From Bipolaris cookei (lineage: Eukaryota; Ascomycota; Dothideomycetes; Pleosporales; Pleosporaceae), in NCBI GenBank assembly GCA_002286855.1, contig NRSV01000003.1:676831-740830 (forward strand): a stretch of DNA of 64,000 nt. Reading direction: 5' to 3'. The position numbers and the translations under genes were made by a program. Positions 1 to 8,720 of this stretch are shown here, in pieces. The stretch's first letter is position 1. Every line of letters begins with the position of its first letter. A model generated the notes under the pieces. The model made no database searches. It saw only the letters and a list, made by a program, of their open reading frames with translations, and had not been told where the DNA came from.

Positions 1-2
1 TA

Positions 3-1691
3 GCTCCACCAGAAGCTTCACCAGAGGATGTTATCCTAGAGGAAGTTTTATTTACCTCTAAGGATATCACTGATCCAAACAACTACTCCCAGGTACTCAA
101 ACATCAAGATCGGGATCAGTATCTCGCAGCGATGCAATCAGAGATAGATCAGCTGCAGAAGAATAACACCTGGACGCTAGTGCCGAGGCCATCTGAATAT
201 CCAGTGCTCAAAGGACGCTGGGTACTCAACAAGAAATACCGGCAAAATAACGACTTTATCTTCAAAGCTCGATGGGTAGCTAAGGGTTTTCAGCAAGAGT
301 TTGGCATCAACTACTACGAGACATTTGCCAATACTACTCGGCCTGATCTAATCCGACTACTACTAGCCATATCAGCAGCCCAAAACTGGCATATCAAAAG
401 CTGGGATGTCAAACAAGCTTTCCCGAACGCTTTGATCGATGCGACGATATATATCGAGCAGCCGGAAGGATTCCAAGATCAGCGCTATCCACATCATGTC
501 TGTCTACTCAACAAGGCTCTCTACGGCCTAAAACAAGCCAGCAGACAGTGGCAAAAGCTTCTTTCAAGCTTACTAAGCCAACTAGGCTATCGAGCTCTAT
601 CTATCGATACTGCTACCTATATCAATATCGAACAGAAGATCATAATAGCCACCCATGTGGATGATCTGCTCATTTTTGGAGAAGAAGAGCAGAAAATCAA
701 ACAGCTGTTCAAAGATCTATTAAAGATATCAAATCTAGAAATCAAGAATCTAGGAGATGTCTCAGAGTTTCTTGGTGTTCAAGTGATTAGATCAAACCAG
801 TCGATCTATATTACCCAAGAGGGCTATCTCCAAAGACTGCTAACTAGATTTGGCAAGGCAGAAATCAAGCCTAGATCTACTCCACTACAACAAAACATCA
901 AACTTAGTAAAAACAGCCAATCAGCTACTCCAAAAGCGACCAATAGCTTCCAGCAGCAAATCGGTTCTCTCATCTACCTTTCCATTTTTACTCGGCCGGA
1001 TATTACCTACGCAGTCAATCTTCTATCCAGATTCATGGCCAATCCAAGCCCCGAGCATTTCAGCAGCCTAGACTATCTATGGGGATACCTATCCCAGTCA
1101 AAACAGCTAGGACTGCTCTATCATCTCAATACAGATAGTCAATCTGCACCAATCAGCCCAGATTTGATCAAGCTGACTGGATCTACTGATGCAGATTGGG
1201 GGGGCGACTTCGATAGCAGAAGATCCACCACCGGATATATATTTCTGCTCCAGTCAAACAAGAGCAACTGCGCGATTTCTTGGCTATCAAAACTGCAGCC
1301 GACAGTGGCACTTTCAAGCGCAGAAGCCGAGTTTATGGCCTATCGAGAAGCGGCCAAACAGAGCATATATCTCAATCAGTTTCTCAAAGAGATCAAAGCT
1401 CTATATCCAATACTTCTAGATGCCGACAAGACTGCCACTACGATATACTCGGACAGCCAAAGCGCGATCCAACTCACCAAAAATCCTACCTATCACGCCA
1501 GGACAAAGCATATCGACATCCAATACTACTTCATTCGCGAGAAGGTAGAGACAAAACAGATCCAGCTAGTATACCAAAACACCAGCTTCCTACTAGCCGA
1601 CTGTCTCACTAAAGCAACAAGCACTGATAAGACTCGAGACTTTATAATCGGATCAAATCTAGTAGATATATCTCATATTACAGCTTCCTAG
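3..1691 (+). CDS. Ty1/Copia polyprotein, 3' part (reverse transcriptase and RNase H), cut by window edge
   Basis: This is the C-terminal part of a Copia Gag-Pol polyprotein, open from the first in-frame codon at position 3; the first internal ATG is at 132. The RT_2 domain runs over most of the first 320 residues, with the catalytic motif HVDDLLIFG near 653-680. The RNase H domain follows, with the Copia signature STDADWGGDFDSRRSTTG near 1180-1240. The frame is uninterrupted to the stop at 1689-1691 and is followed by a polypurine tract and an LTR. By eye, the part it shares with the copy at 11157-12181 differs at only one base (near 808 versus 11961), so both inserted recently or belong to one recently amplified family. 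The 5' end lies outside the window. Confidence 0.95.
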   Translation, partial: APPEASPEDVILEEVLFTSKDITDPNNYSQVLKHQDRDQYLAAMQSEIDQLQKNNTWTLVPRPSEYPVLKGRWVLNKKYRQNNDFIFKARWVAKGFQQEFGINYYETFANTTRPDLIRLLLAISAAQNWHIKSWDVKQAFPNALIDATIYIEQPEGFQDQRYPHHVCLLNKALYGLKQASRQWQKLLSSLLSQLGYRALSIDTATYINIEQKIIIATHVDDLLIFGEEEQKIKQLFKDLLKISNLEIKNLGDVSEFLGVQVIRSNQSIYITQEGYLQRLLTRFGKAEIKPRSTPLQQNIKLSKNSQSATPKATNSFQQQIGSLIYLSIFTRPDITYAVNLLSRFMANPSPEHFSSLDYLWGYLSQSKQLGLLYHLNTDSQSAPISPDLIKLTGSTDADWGGDFDSRRSTTGYIFLLQSNKSNCAISWLSKLQPTVALSSAEAEFMAYREAAKQSIYLNQFLKEIKALYPILLDADKTATTIYSDSQSAIQLTKNPTYHARTKHIDIQYYFIREKVETKQIQLVYQNTSFLLADCLTKATSTDKTRDFIIGSNLVDISHITAS

Positions 1692-1703
1692 CTTAAGGGG
1701 GCG
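1692..1703 (+). other. Polypurine tract of Copia element
   Basis: A purine-rich stretch (AAGGGGGCG core) sits between the pol stop codon and the LTR start TGTTG. It is the expected primer site for plus-strand synthesis. The same stretch occurs before the LTR at 8052. Confidence 0.7.
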
Positions 1704-2212
1704 TGTTGTAGATAAGCTACTCAGCTATTCCACGACAGAATCCGGATGCGCAGTCCACACCCGGACTCTGCGATCAATCAAGTCTATAGTCGATCTATCA
1801 AGACTATAATCTGTCAAAGTGTAGGGTGCTGCTTGTTCTACTATCGACTCAGAGGTAGAGGTCTCTGCCTTCTACTTGTCCGTAGTAGACTCAGAGCCAG
1901 CTTGATCGAGAGATTCTAGAGAGAGAAGATATGTGCTAGGGNCAAGCTACTACTAGATAGACTCTTCTAGAATCTATTCTAGCTAATATATATAGTAGTA
2001 GGATAGCAAGTAGATAGAAGACAGAGCACTTCACACAAGATCAATTCACACTACCAACGATCAATCAATTAGTGTTTCTCCCCTAGCACATATCTTCTCT
2101 CTCTAGAATCTCTCAATCAAGCTGGCTCTGAGTCTACTACGGACAAGTAGAAGGCAGAGAGACCTCTACCTCTGAGTCGATAGTAGAACAAGCAGCACCC
2201 TACACTTTGACA
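1704..2212 (+). repeat. Chimeric Copia 3' LTR with an inverted LTR segment and an N join
   Basis: The LTR begins normally at 1704 (TGTTGTAG). At 1812 it switches to the reverse complement of the LTR 3' end (TGTCAAAGTG...), which runs to 1941. A single N stands at 1942, and the forward LTR then resumes at an internal point and runs to its normal end CTTTGACA at 2212. The segment 1812-2212 therefore has inverted termini. It could be a nested reverse LTR insertion with lost sequence, or an assembly join across a repeat. Confidence 0.85.
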
Positions 2213-2879
2213 GGTACTAGCTGTAAACACCCCTATTCTCGTCCGTGTGTATTGTGGAGCTTGGTTCCTTCGCCTTTCGTAATAGGTATACTTTCTCTAG
2301 TCGTCGGTGCTGCCGTTTTTGTCGTTGATGACCATGTTGTTCGGGTATTTCAGTTGATGTTGGTCCTTGTCGTCCTGTCACATATGCAAGGTTCGGAGGG
2401 TCGTAGCTATACTGTAGCCGCGGGTCCGATATTATCGTTGGAAGGTTAAGCATTGGTCGTAACGTGTCCGTTAGGTGGTAGCGGGCCAGAACACCACCAG
2501 CCACGGGTGCCGATTTTGCTGTCTATACTGTCGAGTATCTCTTCCCTGAGTAGCCATGAGGAGCGGCTACTTAGTCTATTGCGGGGCGGGCGCAATACGC
2601 GACATCCTGTCAGGTTCGAACTGACGAATTATCGGAGTTATGATTCTTACCAGGGGAGCGACTAAAATTCCCCTCAACTGTCGACTGGTCCCCTGAAGAA
2701 GGGTTTGACTGCTGCAGGGTTCGAACCGACATTGCATGCAACTGGGGCACAAAATCCGTGTGCAATTGCAATAGGCCAAGCGCTTGACCACTGCGCCCAG
2801 CAACCTAGCTGATATTAAAGAAGGTAGAGTGTATCCTAAATAGAGTCTCTGACTGAGTCGAGTGAACCACTCAAATAAC
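2213..2879. other. Unclassified repeat-nest DNA with tRNA-like segments
   Basis: No intact gene is visible. A minus-strand open frame at 2217-2504 (95 codons, reading DTLRP...NLPTI...SDPRLQYSYDPPNLAYVTGRQGPT in pieces) looks peptide-like and may be a gag or transposon remnant, but I do not recognise it. Two tRNA-type T-arm sequences (GTTCGAA cores) occur near 2612 and 2720 on the minus strand. Only the second has other tRNA-like parts and it is listed separately. Confidence 0.4.
2706..2805 (-). other. tRNA-like sequence or SINE head (tRNA pseudogene)
   Basis: On the minus strand the ends GGTTGCT and AGCAGTC can form a 7-bp acceptor stem with two GU pairs. A D-arm follows (GCGC / AGTGGTCAA / GCGC, A-box like), and near the 3' end there is a B-box like GGTTCGAACCC. 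The middle is too long and does not give an anticodon loop with U33; the best hairpin there is GCACA / CGGATTT / TGTGC. A degenerate tRNA or a tRNA-derived SINE head is more likely than a working tRNA gene. Confidence 0.35.
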
Positions 2880-4135
2880 TTATTGGCTGGTTAGATTAGG
2901 CCCTAGTGAGGTGGCCTTTACCTTACAGCAGGCATAGCAGAGTTCGTCCTTTGTTAGAGCAGACCAGGTCCACCTGTTGTCTCCCCCATAGGTGTAGAAG
3001 GAGAGGGGGGGGGCTGTAGTAGGCGGCGTATGAAAGAGATCCTCTCTAAAAGCTCTACATTTTTCAGTAAAAGATTTCTTGCTTTTGATCGCAGTTATTC
3101 TAGTAATAAGATTATCTGTCCTATATGCTAAAGCTTTAAAGATCATCTTAGGCGAGTCTTATTGGAGGAAGGCCCCCCATTGATCTTGTTTACCTCGTCG
3201 AATAGCTCTTAGATATCGATTTTTTGTGCAGAGATACTCTCTCTTCCACTGGTAGATGAAGCTATTGTTTTCCTTTTTTGCCTCTTTCCTGTACACTCTA
3301 TAAACCCTGCTTAGGTCTCTTGTATGTCTATTTAGCCTACTAGTTAACTAATGTTTTGGCTTAGTCTTTTTGTTCACTAGAGGAGTTGACTTTTCTAGTG
3401 CGTTCTGTATAGCCGATATGAGATCATCTCCTAGTTTGTCTAGATTAGTTTCTAGAGGGATATTTTGTCCTAGTATGAGCTTCCTTCAGGTATAGTTCGA
3501 GCAAGGGGGTGGTAGTGTTGATAGTCGCTCCTCTAGATCTAGATCTTTGATCTCCTTATCTAGCGTCCCCTTAAAAATCGTCCAATCTATTTTCTTAGTA
3601 TTACATCGTTTCGGCTGGCTAGGCAGCTGGCTGAGCGTATGGATATTAAACAGTATAGCGTTGTGATTGGATTGTGCTTAAGATATATCCCGCCAGTCCC
3701 GGATACTAGCAGCTGGATTATTTGTTGCAATAGTAAGATTTAATACGCTTTCTTCCCACATATCAGCTCTTAAGAAAATGTCGGCCCCTAAAATATTTAG
3801 TAAAGTGAGATTTTAAGTATTTTCCATTCTACTAGATTCTCTCTTTGTGTGCTAAGCTAAGATCTTTTAGGAATCACGTAGGATGGTAGGTATTAAAATC
3901 TCCTAGAATAATTGAGTGGGACTATAGGGTCTCCTGTAGTAGGCGCTTCTGGATTGTCGTTTTGTTTTGCCCTTCTATAAGAATTTTCTCGCTATAAATG
4001 TTATAGATATAGAAGCTGGAAGTAGCAGCTAATACTTTAATAAGTATGAAGCTCTTATCGTCACTAATAAAATGATTAACTACTCCCTCTAGGTCTTTTC
4101 TAACGTAGAAGAGTACTTTATGTTGGGATATATGG
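2880..4135 (-). pseudogene. Degraded Tad-type LINE ORF2 fragment (endonuclease to RT linker)
   Basis: Minus-strand translation gives the end of an AP-endonuclease domain (LGDFNTYHPT near 3925). Then follow about 350 codons of the basic linker seen between endonuclease and reverse transcriptase in fungal LINEs, ending in WSALTKDELCYACCKVKATSLGPN near 2890. The sequence stops there, so the RT proper is missing. The frame is broken by several stops, for example where Trp is expected after HHP/YHP (TGA) and at Trp or Gln positions, as expected from C-to-T RIP mutation. It abuts the LTR-derived repeat at 4136. Confidence 0.8.
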
Positions 4136-4709
4136 AAGGTAGGAGGCTGCTTGTCCTACAGCAGACACAGATGTACTTGGGGCTCAGAGGTAGCTGTTAC
4201 TGCTTGTTCTACTATGTTGGAGATATTAGCTACTCGGCTGATCTCCAGTAGCATTCAAGTACTCAGGATGCCACCCGGATACTGTGATCAATCCATTACT
4301 AGAAGCTATTACGCCTCTATCAGTCGATATCTATCTATGACATCTACGATTACACAAGCTATAATGAAATAGATTCTGGAAGAATTTATTCCAGTCAATA
4401 TATATAGCAGTTGAATAGCAGTTGAATAGCAGTTGAATAGCAGTTGAATAGCAGTTGAATAGCAGTTGAATAGCAGATTAGATAGAGGACAAGAGAAGTG
4501 CTATTCAGTGTATCTCATCAAAATCAATCCAACACATTCAATCTTATTTCACTTTTCTCCCCTAGGATCTTTCATTGTTCTCTACTAGAAGCTTCAATAC
4601 TGCCTCTGAGTGTATAGTAGAACAAGTAGTGACAGCTACCTCTGAGCCCCAAGGACGAATAGCAACCTATACCTTTGAGTCTGCTGTAGTACAAGCAGCC
4701 TCCTACCTT
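4136..4709. repeat. LTR-derived repeat with terminal inverted repeats
   Basis: The first ~80 bp (AAGGTAGGAGGCTGCTTG...) are the imperfect reverse complement of the last ~95 bp (...CAAGCAGCCTCCTACCTT). Between them lies a diverged Copia LTR in plus orientation, recognisable by CACCCGGATACTGTGATCAA and ATCTATCTATGACAT. The normal LTR 5' terminus is replaced by an inverted copy of its 3' terminus. No target-site duplication is evident at the borders. Confidence 0.65.
4406..4471 (+). repeat. 11-bp tandem repeat, six copies
   Basis: Six perfect copies of AGCAGTTGAAT, plus a partial seventh, sit inside the diverged LTR where the intact LTRs have unique sequence around the TAGTAGGATAGCAAG segment. 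It looks like local slippage expansion. Confidence 0.95.
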
Positions 4710-5158
4710 GCACATATTCCGACAAAACTACAACCAGGATAGAAGCTACACTAGCTTTTAATACTAGCACGAGAGTAGGGACAAAATAATGGCATCTAGG
4801 CCAAGAGCAAGACTAAAACAAAACAGCAAAAACAGCAAGGTAACCAAACAAAACATTCAGAAAAGGCCATTCCATTAATACTCTAATTTTCTTATTTCCC
4901 ATAAACAAGATACCGATGGAAGATAGCCAAGCAATCCAAAATCTCCTCCTGTTCCCCAAATTGCTCTTCACTATCAGCCGTCTTTAAACAGCAACGCTGC
5001 CTACAGAAAAAAGCCAAAGCATGATAGTAGTACTACGTAAAGAATACCCGACCTCTAAATAACCTATTTAAACGGCTTCTGGACAAAGTCTTACATAGCC
5101 CGGGTCTACATATAGAATTTAATGGATAAATAACAATAATGAATAAGTAAATAGGTTT
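4710..5158 (+). mobile_element. Tad-type LINE 3' end, truncated and degraded
   Basis: It aligns by eye to the 3' end of the LINE at 20465-21359: the shared segment CTTTTAATACTAGCACGAGAGTAG is followed by the GGCCAAG...AAGAC and CCGAAGCA-type 3' UTR blocks. It ends in an AT-rich tail (ATAACAATAATGAATAAG). The 5' side is cut at the LTR-derived repeat. No coding capacity remains. Confidence 0.7.
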
Positions 5159-5164
5159 TAAACA

Positions 5165-5223
5165 GAAACAGGAGCATCGGGGGGCTTTTGATCAGATCAA
5201 GCAGACATTCCTGGAGACACCTG
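5165..5223 (+). pseudogene. Sliver of Ty3/Gypsy pol (RT to RNase H junction)
   Basis: One frame reads QEHRGAFDQIKQTFLETP, which matches the conserved start of the Gypsy RNase H region (AF..IK..F...P). Only about 19 codons survive before the LTR-derived repeat begins at 5224. This rests on a short motif. Confidence 0.5.
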
Positions 5224-5645
5224 TGTCAAAGTGTAGGGTGCTGCTTGTTCTACTATCGACTCAGAGGTAGAGGTCTCTGCCTTCTACTTGTCGTAGTAGA
5301 CTCAGAGCCAGCTTGATCGAGAGATTGTATTGAGAGAAGAAGATATGTGCTAGGGAAAAAACACTAATTGATTGATAGTTGGTAGTGTGAATTGATATTG
5401 TGTGAAGTGCTCTGTTTCTATCTTTGCTATCCTACTAATATATATATTAGTAGAATAGATTCTAGAAGAAGAGTACTTCTAAGTAGTTGCGTAGTCTATA
5501 GCGTCATAGATAGATGTCTCTTGATCGATTATAGTCTTGTTAGATCGACTATAGAGTTGATTGATCGCAGAGTCCGGGTGTGGACTGCGCATCCGGCTTC
5601 TGTCGTGGAATAGCTAGTAGAACAAGCAGCACCCTACACTTTGAC
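5224..5645 (-). repeat. Copia-type LTR derivative with inverted termini
   Basis: A diverged copy of the 413-bp LTR lies on the minus strand, starting TGTCAAAGTG. Where the LTR should end in ...TATCTACAACA it instead switches to the plus-strand 3' terminus (TAGTAGAACAAGCAGCACCC...TTTGACA). Both ends are therefore inverted repeats of about 32 bp. No N is present, so this copy is not a scaffold join. The flanks differ (Gypsy relic left, LINE right) and show no target duplication. Confidence 0.8.
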
Positions 5646-5649
5646 AAAA

Positions 5650-6103
5650 AAGACTCTCAACCAAAAAGTACTCAAACTCCCACTATTACTCCATACCACG
5701 AGCGGTATAGAAGCCACCTTGGCTTTTATTACTAGCACAAGGATAGGAACAAGAAAGTGGCATCTTGGCCAAGAAGGCTAGAAAGAAAAACAAGAGAAAA
5801 GAACAATAAAAGAAGAAAAACAAAGAAGAACGAATTTTGATCTTTTAGTAATATTTCCTTTCCCCTAAGAGAGCTCGCTGGAAGGCAGCCTAGCTGCCCT
5901 ACATCTCTCCCTGTTACCAAACTGCTCTTTAGCACCAGGCGTCTAGAAAGCTAGTACTAGCTTAACTAGACAAAGGCCGAAGCACCATAGTCACGCAATA
6001 CAGCACAACGTACCAAATTGTAACTAGTTAGATAGAACGGCCTTTGGCCAAAGTCCTACATAGCCAACGGCTGATACAGGACTATAATGGAATAATAATA
6101 ATA
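5650..6103 (+). mobile_element. Tad-type LINE 3' end, truncated
   Basis: It is homologous to the end of the LINE at 20465-21359: the GACTCTCAACCAAAAAGTAC block equals the end of ORF2, followed by the 3' UTR with AGCACCAGGCGTCTAG and CCGAAGCACCA. It ends in a TAA-type tail (GGAATAATAATAAT). The 5' end is cut by the LTR derivative. Confidence 0.75.
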
Positions 6104-6186
6104 CACATAAACCCTAGTTAGTTGGGAAATTTTATAAAGGCAGTATTTATAAGCATTTATATTGTCTGTCAGTCGTTATAGACTCA

Positions 6187-7207
6187 CTATTCTAGACTTG
6201 GTACCGCATTTGGAAAACGCGCAGGATGGAAGGCTTCGGAAATTAGGTAGCACTTAACATCTGGGTCCCCATTCTTGGTAAACTGATAACTGATGTAACT
6301 ATGCAAGCCCTTCCCGTTCTTTAGACCCCGATGCTCAGTCAGTGCGTGCACCATACTTAAGTACCGGTCGCAATAAGCTCCCCGGCCATGCGCTTTCATC
6401 CATTTGACTAGATGGCTTGCGATAGTGAGGTCGTCCGCGCCGAATCTCCGGGTGGGCAGGTAAAACTTTACGTCGGGCTTATGCCCGGACGCGACGTCAA
6501 AGTAGTATGCGAAACACTCGGGTAGGTTAAACCCTGGCCACTTCTCACGGAGCAGTGGCGTGCTAGGGACCTTGGAATCCTCTGGGTAGTCGTGAGGCAG
6601 CTCGAGAACGGTTGTGATAAGCGAGCGTAAGTCCTGTAGTCAATCCTCGGGAATGTCAAGCAGGCCACCCATGGTCATGATCTCGCGCACCGAGCAGAAA
6701 CTGGTATTTTCCGTCATCAAGTACCATTTTAAGCGCGACTGACTCGGTTCCACATTGTCCCAACCCAGGAGCCTATAGTGAGTATTACGTGTTAACTCCA
6801 CTTGCGCTGCATGGACACTGGATAGAGAATGAAGAAAGGACTATACGTACACCGGGCTTAATAGCTTACCCTCTGAGTTGCGTGCGAGGAATTCCTTTAC
6901 GGCATGATAGCTAGCATTGTTAGGATCAAGTTTCGTGATAGCTTCATCCCACTCATTCTGTGTGGATAGTTGCCCTCCCTCATTCCAAACAAAGTAGGAC
7001 TTAAAGTTAAGGTTTTTAGAGAGGTGATGGTCGACAGCTTCAAAAACATGGGAGCCCGGCCGATCACTTTGTTTGTCGATTAGTTTGAGAAAGTACCGGG
7101 ACCAGGTAAAGTCCGCATCTGGCGCAACTCTGGAAACGTCGTGCATATACTCGAGAGACAGGGCATGATTTGAAGGGTTGAGTGTGAGAGGTTGCGCAAA
7201 GGTTGCC
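6187..7207 (-). pseudogene. Dimethylallyl tryptophan synthase (DMATS-type aromatic prenyltransferase), 5'-truncated relic
   Basis: Minus-strand exons 7207-6851 and 6772-6187, separated by a 78-bp GT-AG intron (6773-6850), join in frame as SPV/LLGWDNVEPSQSRLKWYL. Family landmarks are visible: FTWSRYFLK, RPGSHVFEAVDHHL, KLDPNNASYHAVKEFL, PDVKFYLPTRRFGADD, GRGAYCDRYLSM and the C-terminal FHPARFPN. DMATS enzymes prenylate tryptophan or indole products in secondary metabolism. About the first third of the protein is absent; sequence upstream of ~7207 is unrelated. One in-frame TGA (6640-6642), where CGA would fit, is a C-to-T change. LINE fragments flank it on both sides, so it is a dead gene piece stranded in repeats. 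Confidence 0.8.
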
Positions 7208-7440
7208 GATGCCTGGTAACAAGATTGTATTCGATAGAGAACTGAGCTTCTGAGCTACGTAGCTATCTATATACAGTGCTAGCTGCCCCTGCACAATCGA
7301 GTCGATAAGACCTAGTCGCTCCGGTTGTCGGTCAGAGCGCACCGAGTCTCGGCGAGACTCGGAGCTCTAGGTGGCATCCGGATTTTAGGAGCAGGCCGAG
7401 ATTCCATCGAGGTACAACACACCAACTAGGCTCTAGCCTA

Positions 7441-7597
7441 TCACAATCGGGCTCTCTTAGGGGAAAGGAAATAGCGCTAATAAAATCAAATCAAATTCTT
7501 CTTCTTCATTTTTCTTTTGTTGTTGTTTCTCTTGTTTTTCTTTCTATCCTTCTTGGCCGAGGTGCCACTTTCTTGTTCCTATCCTCGTGCTAGTAAT
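7441..7597 (-). mobile_element. Tad-type LINE 3' UTR fragment
   Basis: The reverse complement matches the LINE 3' region at about 5726-5875 (ATTACTAGCACGAGGATAGG ... CCTTTCCCCTAAGAGAGC). It is interrupted at 7597 by the start of a Copia LTR. Only a middle piece of the 3' UTR is left, without the tail. Confidence 0.75.
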
Positions 7598-8012
7598 TGT
7601 TGTAGATAAGCTACTCAGCTATTCCACGACAGAATCCGGATGCGCAGTCCACACCCGGACTCTGCGATCAATCAAGTCTATAGTCGATCTATCAAGACTA
7701 TAATCGATCAATAGACATCTATCTATGGCGCTATAGATTACGCAAGCTACTACTAGATAGACTCTTCTAGAATCTATTCTAGCTAATATATATAGTAGTA
7801 GGATAGCAAGTAGATAGAAGACAGAGCACTTCACACAAGATCAATTCACACTACCAACGATCAATCAATTAGTGTTTCTTCCCTAGCACATATCTTCTCT
7901 CTCTAGAATCTCTCAATCAAGCTGGCTCTGAGTCTACTACGGACAAGTAGAAGGCAGAGAGACCTCTACCTCTGAGTCGATAGTAGAACAAGCAGCACCC
8001 TACACTTTGACA
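7598..8012 (+). repeat. Copia LTR, complete (415 bp)
   Basis: It runs from TGTTGTAGATAAG to CACTTTGACA. It differs from the LTR at 8052-8464 by only a few bases (for example TATGGCGC versus TATGACGC, and a 2-bp AG repeat difference). It is followed not by a primer-binding site but by the last 39 bp of a Copia internal region. Confidence 0.92.
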
Positions 8013-8051
8013 GATATATCTCATATTACAGCTTCCTAGCTTAAGGGGGCG
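8013..8051 (+). mobile_element. 39-bp remnant of a Copia internal 3' end between two LTRs
   Basis: The sequence GATATATCTCATATTACAGC through the polypurine tract equals 1672-1703, the end of the internal region in the left-edge copy. It shows that the LTR at 7598 belonged to a neighbouring element whose interior has been deleted, leaving LTR-39 bp-LTR. Confidence 0.85.
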
Positions 8052-8464
8052 TGTTGTAGATAAGCTACTCAGCTATTCCACGACAGAATCCGGATGCGCA
8101 GTCCACACCCGGACTCTGCGATCAATCAAGTCTATAGTCGATCTATCAAGACTATAATCGATCAATAGACATCTATCTATGACGCTATAGATTACGCAAG
8201 CTACTACTAGATAGACTCTTCTAGAATCTATTCTAGCTAATATATATAGTAGTAGGATAGCAAGTAGATAGAAGACAGAGCACTTCACACAAGATCAATT
8301 CACACTACCAACGATCAATCAATTAGTGTTTCTTCCCTAGCACATATCTTCTCTCTCTAGAATCTCTCAATCAAGCTGGCTCTGAGTCTACTACGGACAA
8401 GTAGAAGGCAGAGACCTCTACCTCTGAGTCGATAGTAGAACAAGCAGCACCCTACACTTTGACA
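8052..8464 (+). repeat. Copia 5' LTR, complete (413 bp)
   Basis: It begins TGTTG after the polypurine tract and ends TTTGACA immediately before the primer-binding site. It is the 5' LTR of the element encoding the polyprotein at 8721 and also occupies the 3' LTR position of the deleted neighbour. Confidence 0.92.
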
Positions 8465-8486
8465 GGTTATGAGCCCGGATCACGCG
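8465..8486 (+). other. Primer-binding site of half-tRNA (initiator Met) type
   Basis: Directly after the LTR the sequence reads GGTTATGAGCCCGGATCACG. This is the form known from Drosophila copia, which primes from the anticodon-side 5' half of initiator tRNA-Met: TTATG pairs with CAU plus loop bases. It is unlike the usual tRNA 3'-end site starting TGG. The match to the host tRNA was not checked. Confidence 0.65.
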
Positions 8487-8720
8487 TCTATTCATCAGAG
8501 ACTCTAGATATCCTGACTTAGACCACCATATACCGAAACAAGAGCTAGTCTGAATCTAGCTAGTCTCTTAGTAAGAGCTAGGGTTACAAATTTGCCAAGC
8601 TAGTGATAGAATTGATCAAATCGATCAACCAGCAGCCAGAGTTCTTCATAGTAAGAACAGTAACTGCATACACTAGACTATCGATATCTATCTAGCCTAT
8701 ATCTATACTAGTAGATCAAA

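Noticed and set aside
5392..5613. Frames of ~71 codons inside the LTR copies (5392, 7619, 8073, 12844)
   Set aside because: The same peptide appears wherever an LTR lies, in the non-element orientation or without context; it is LTR sequence, not a gene.
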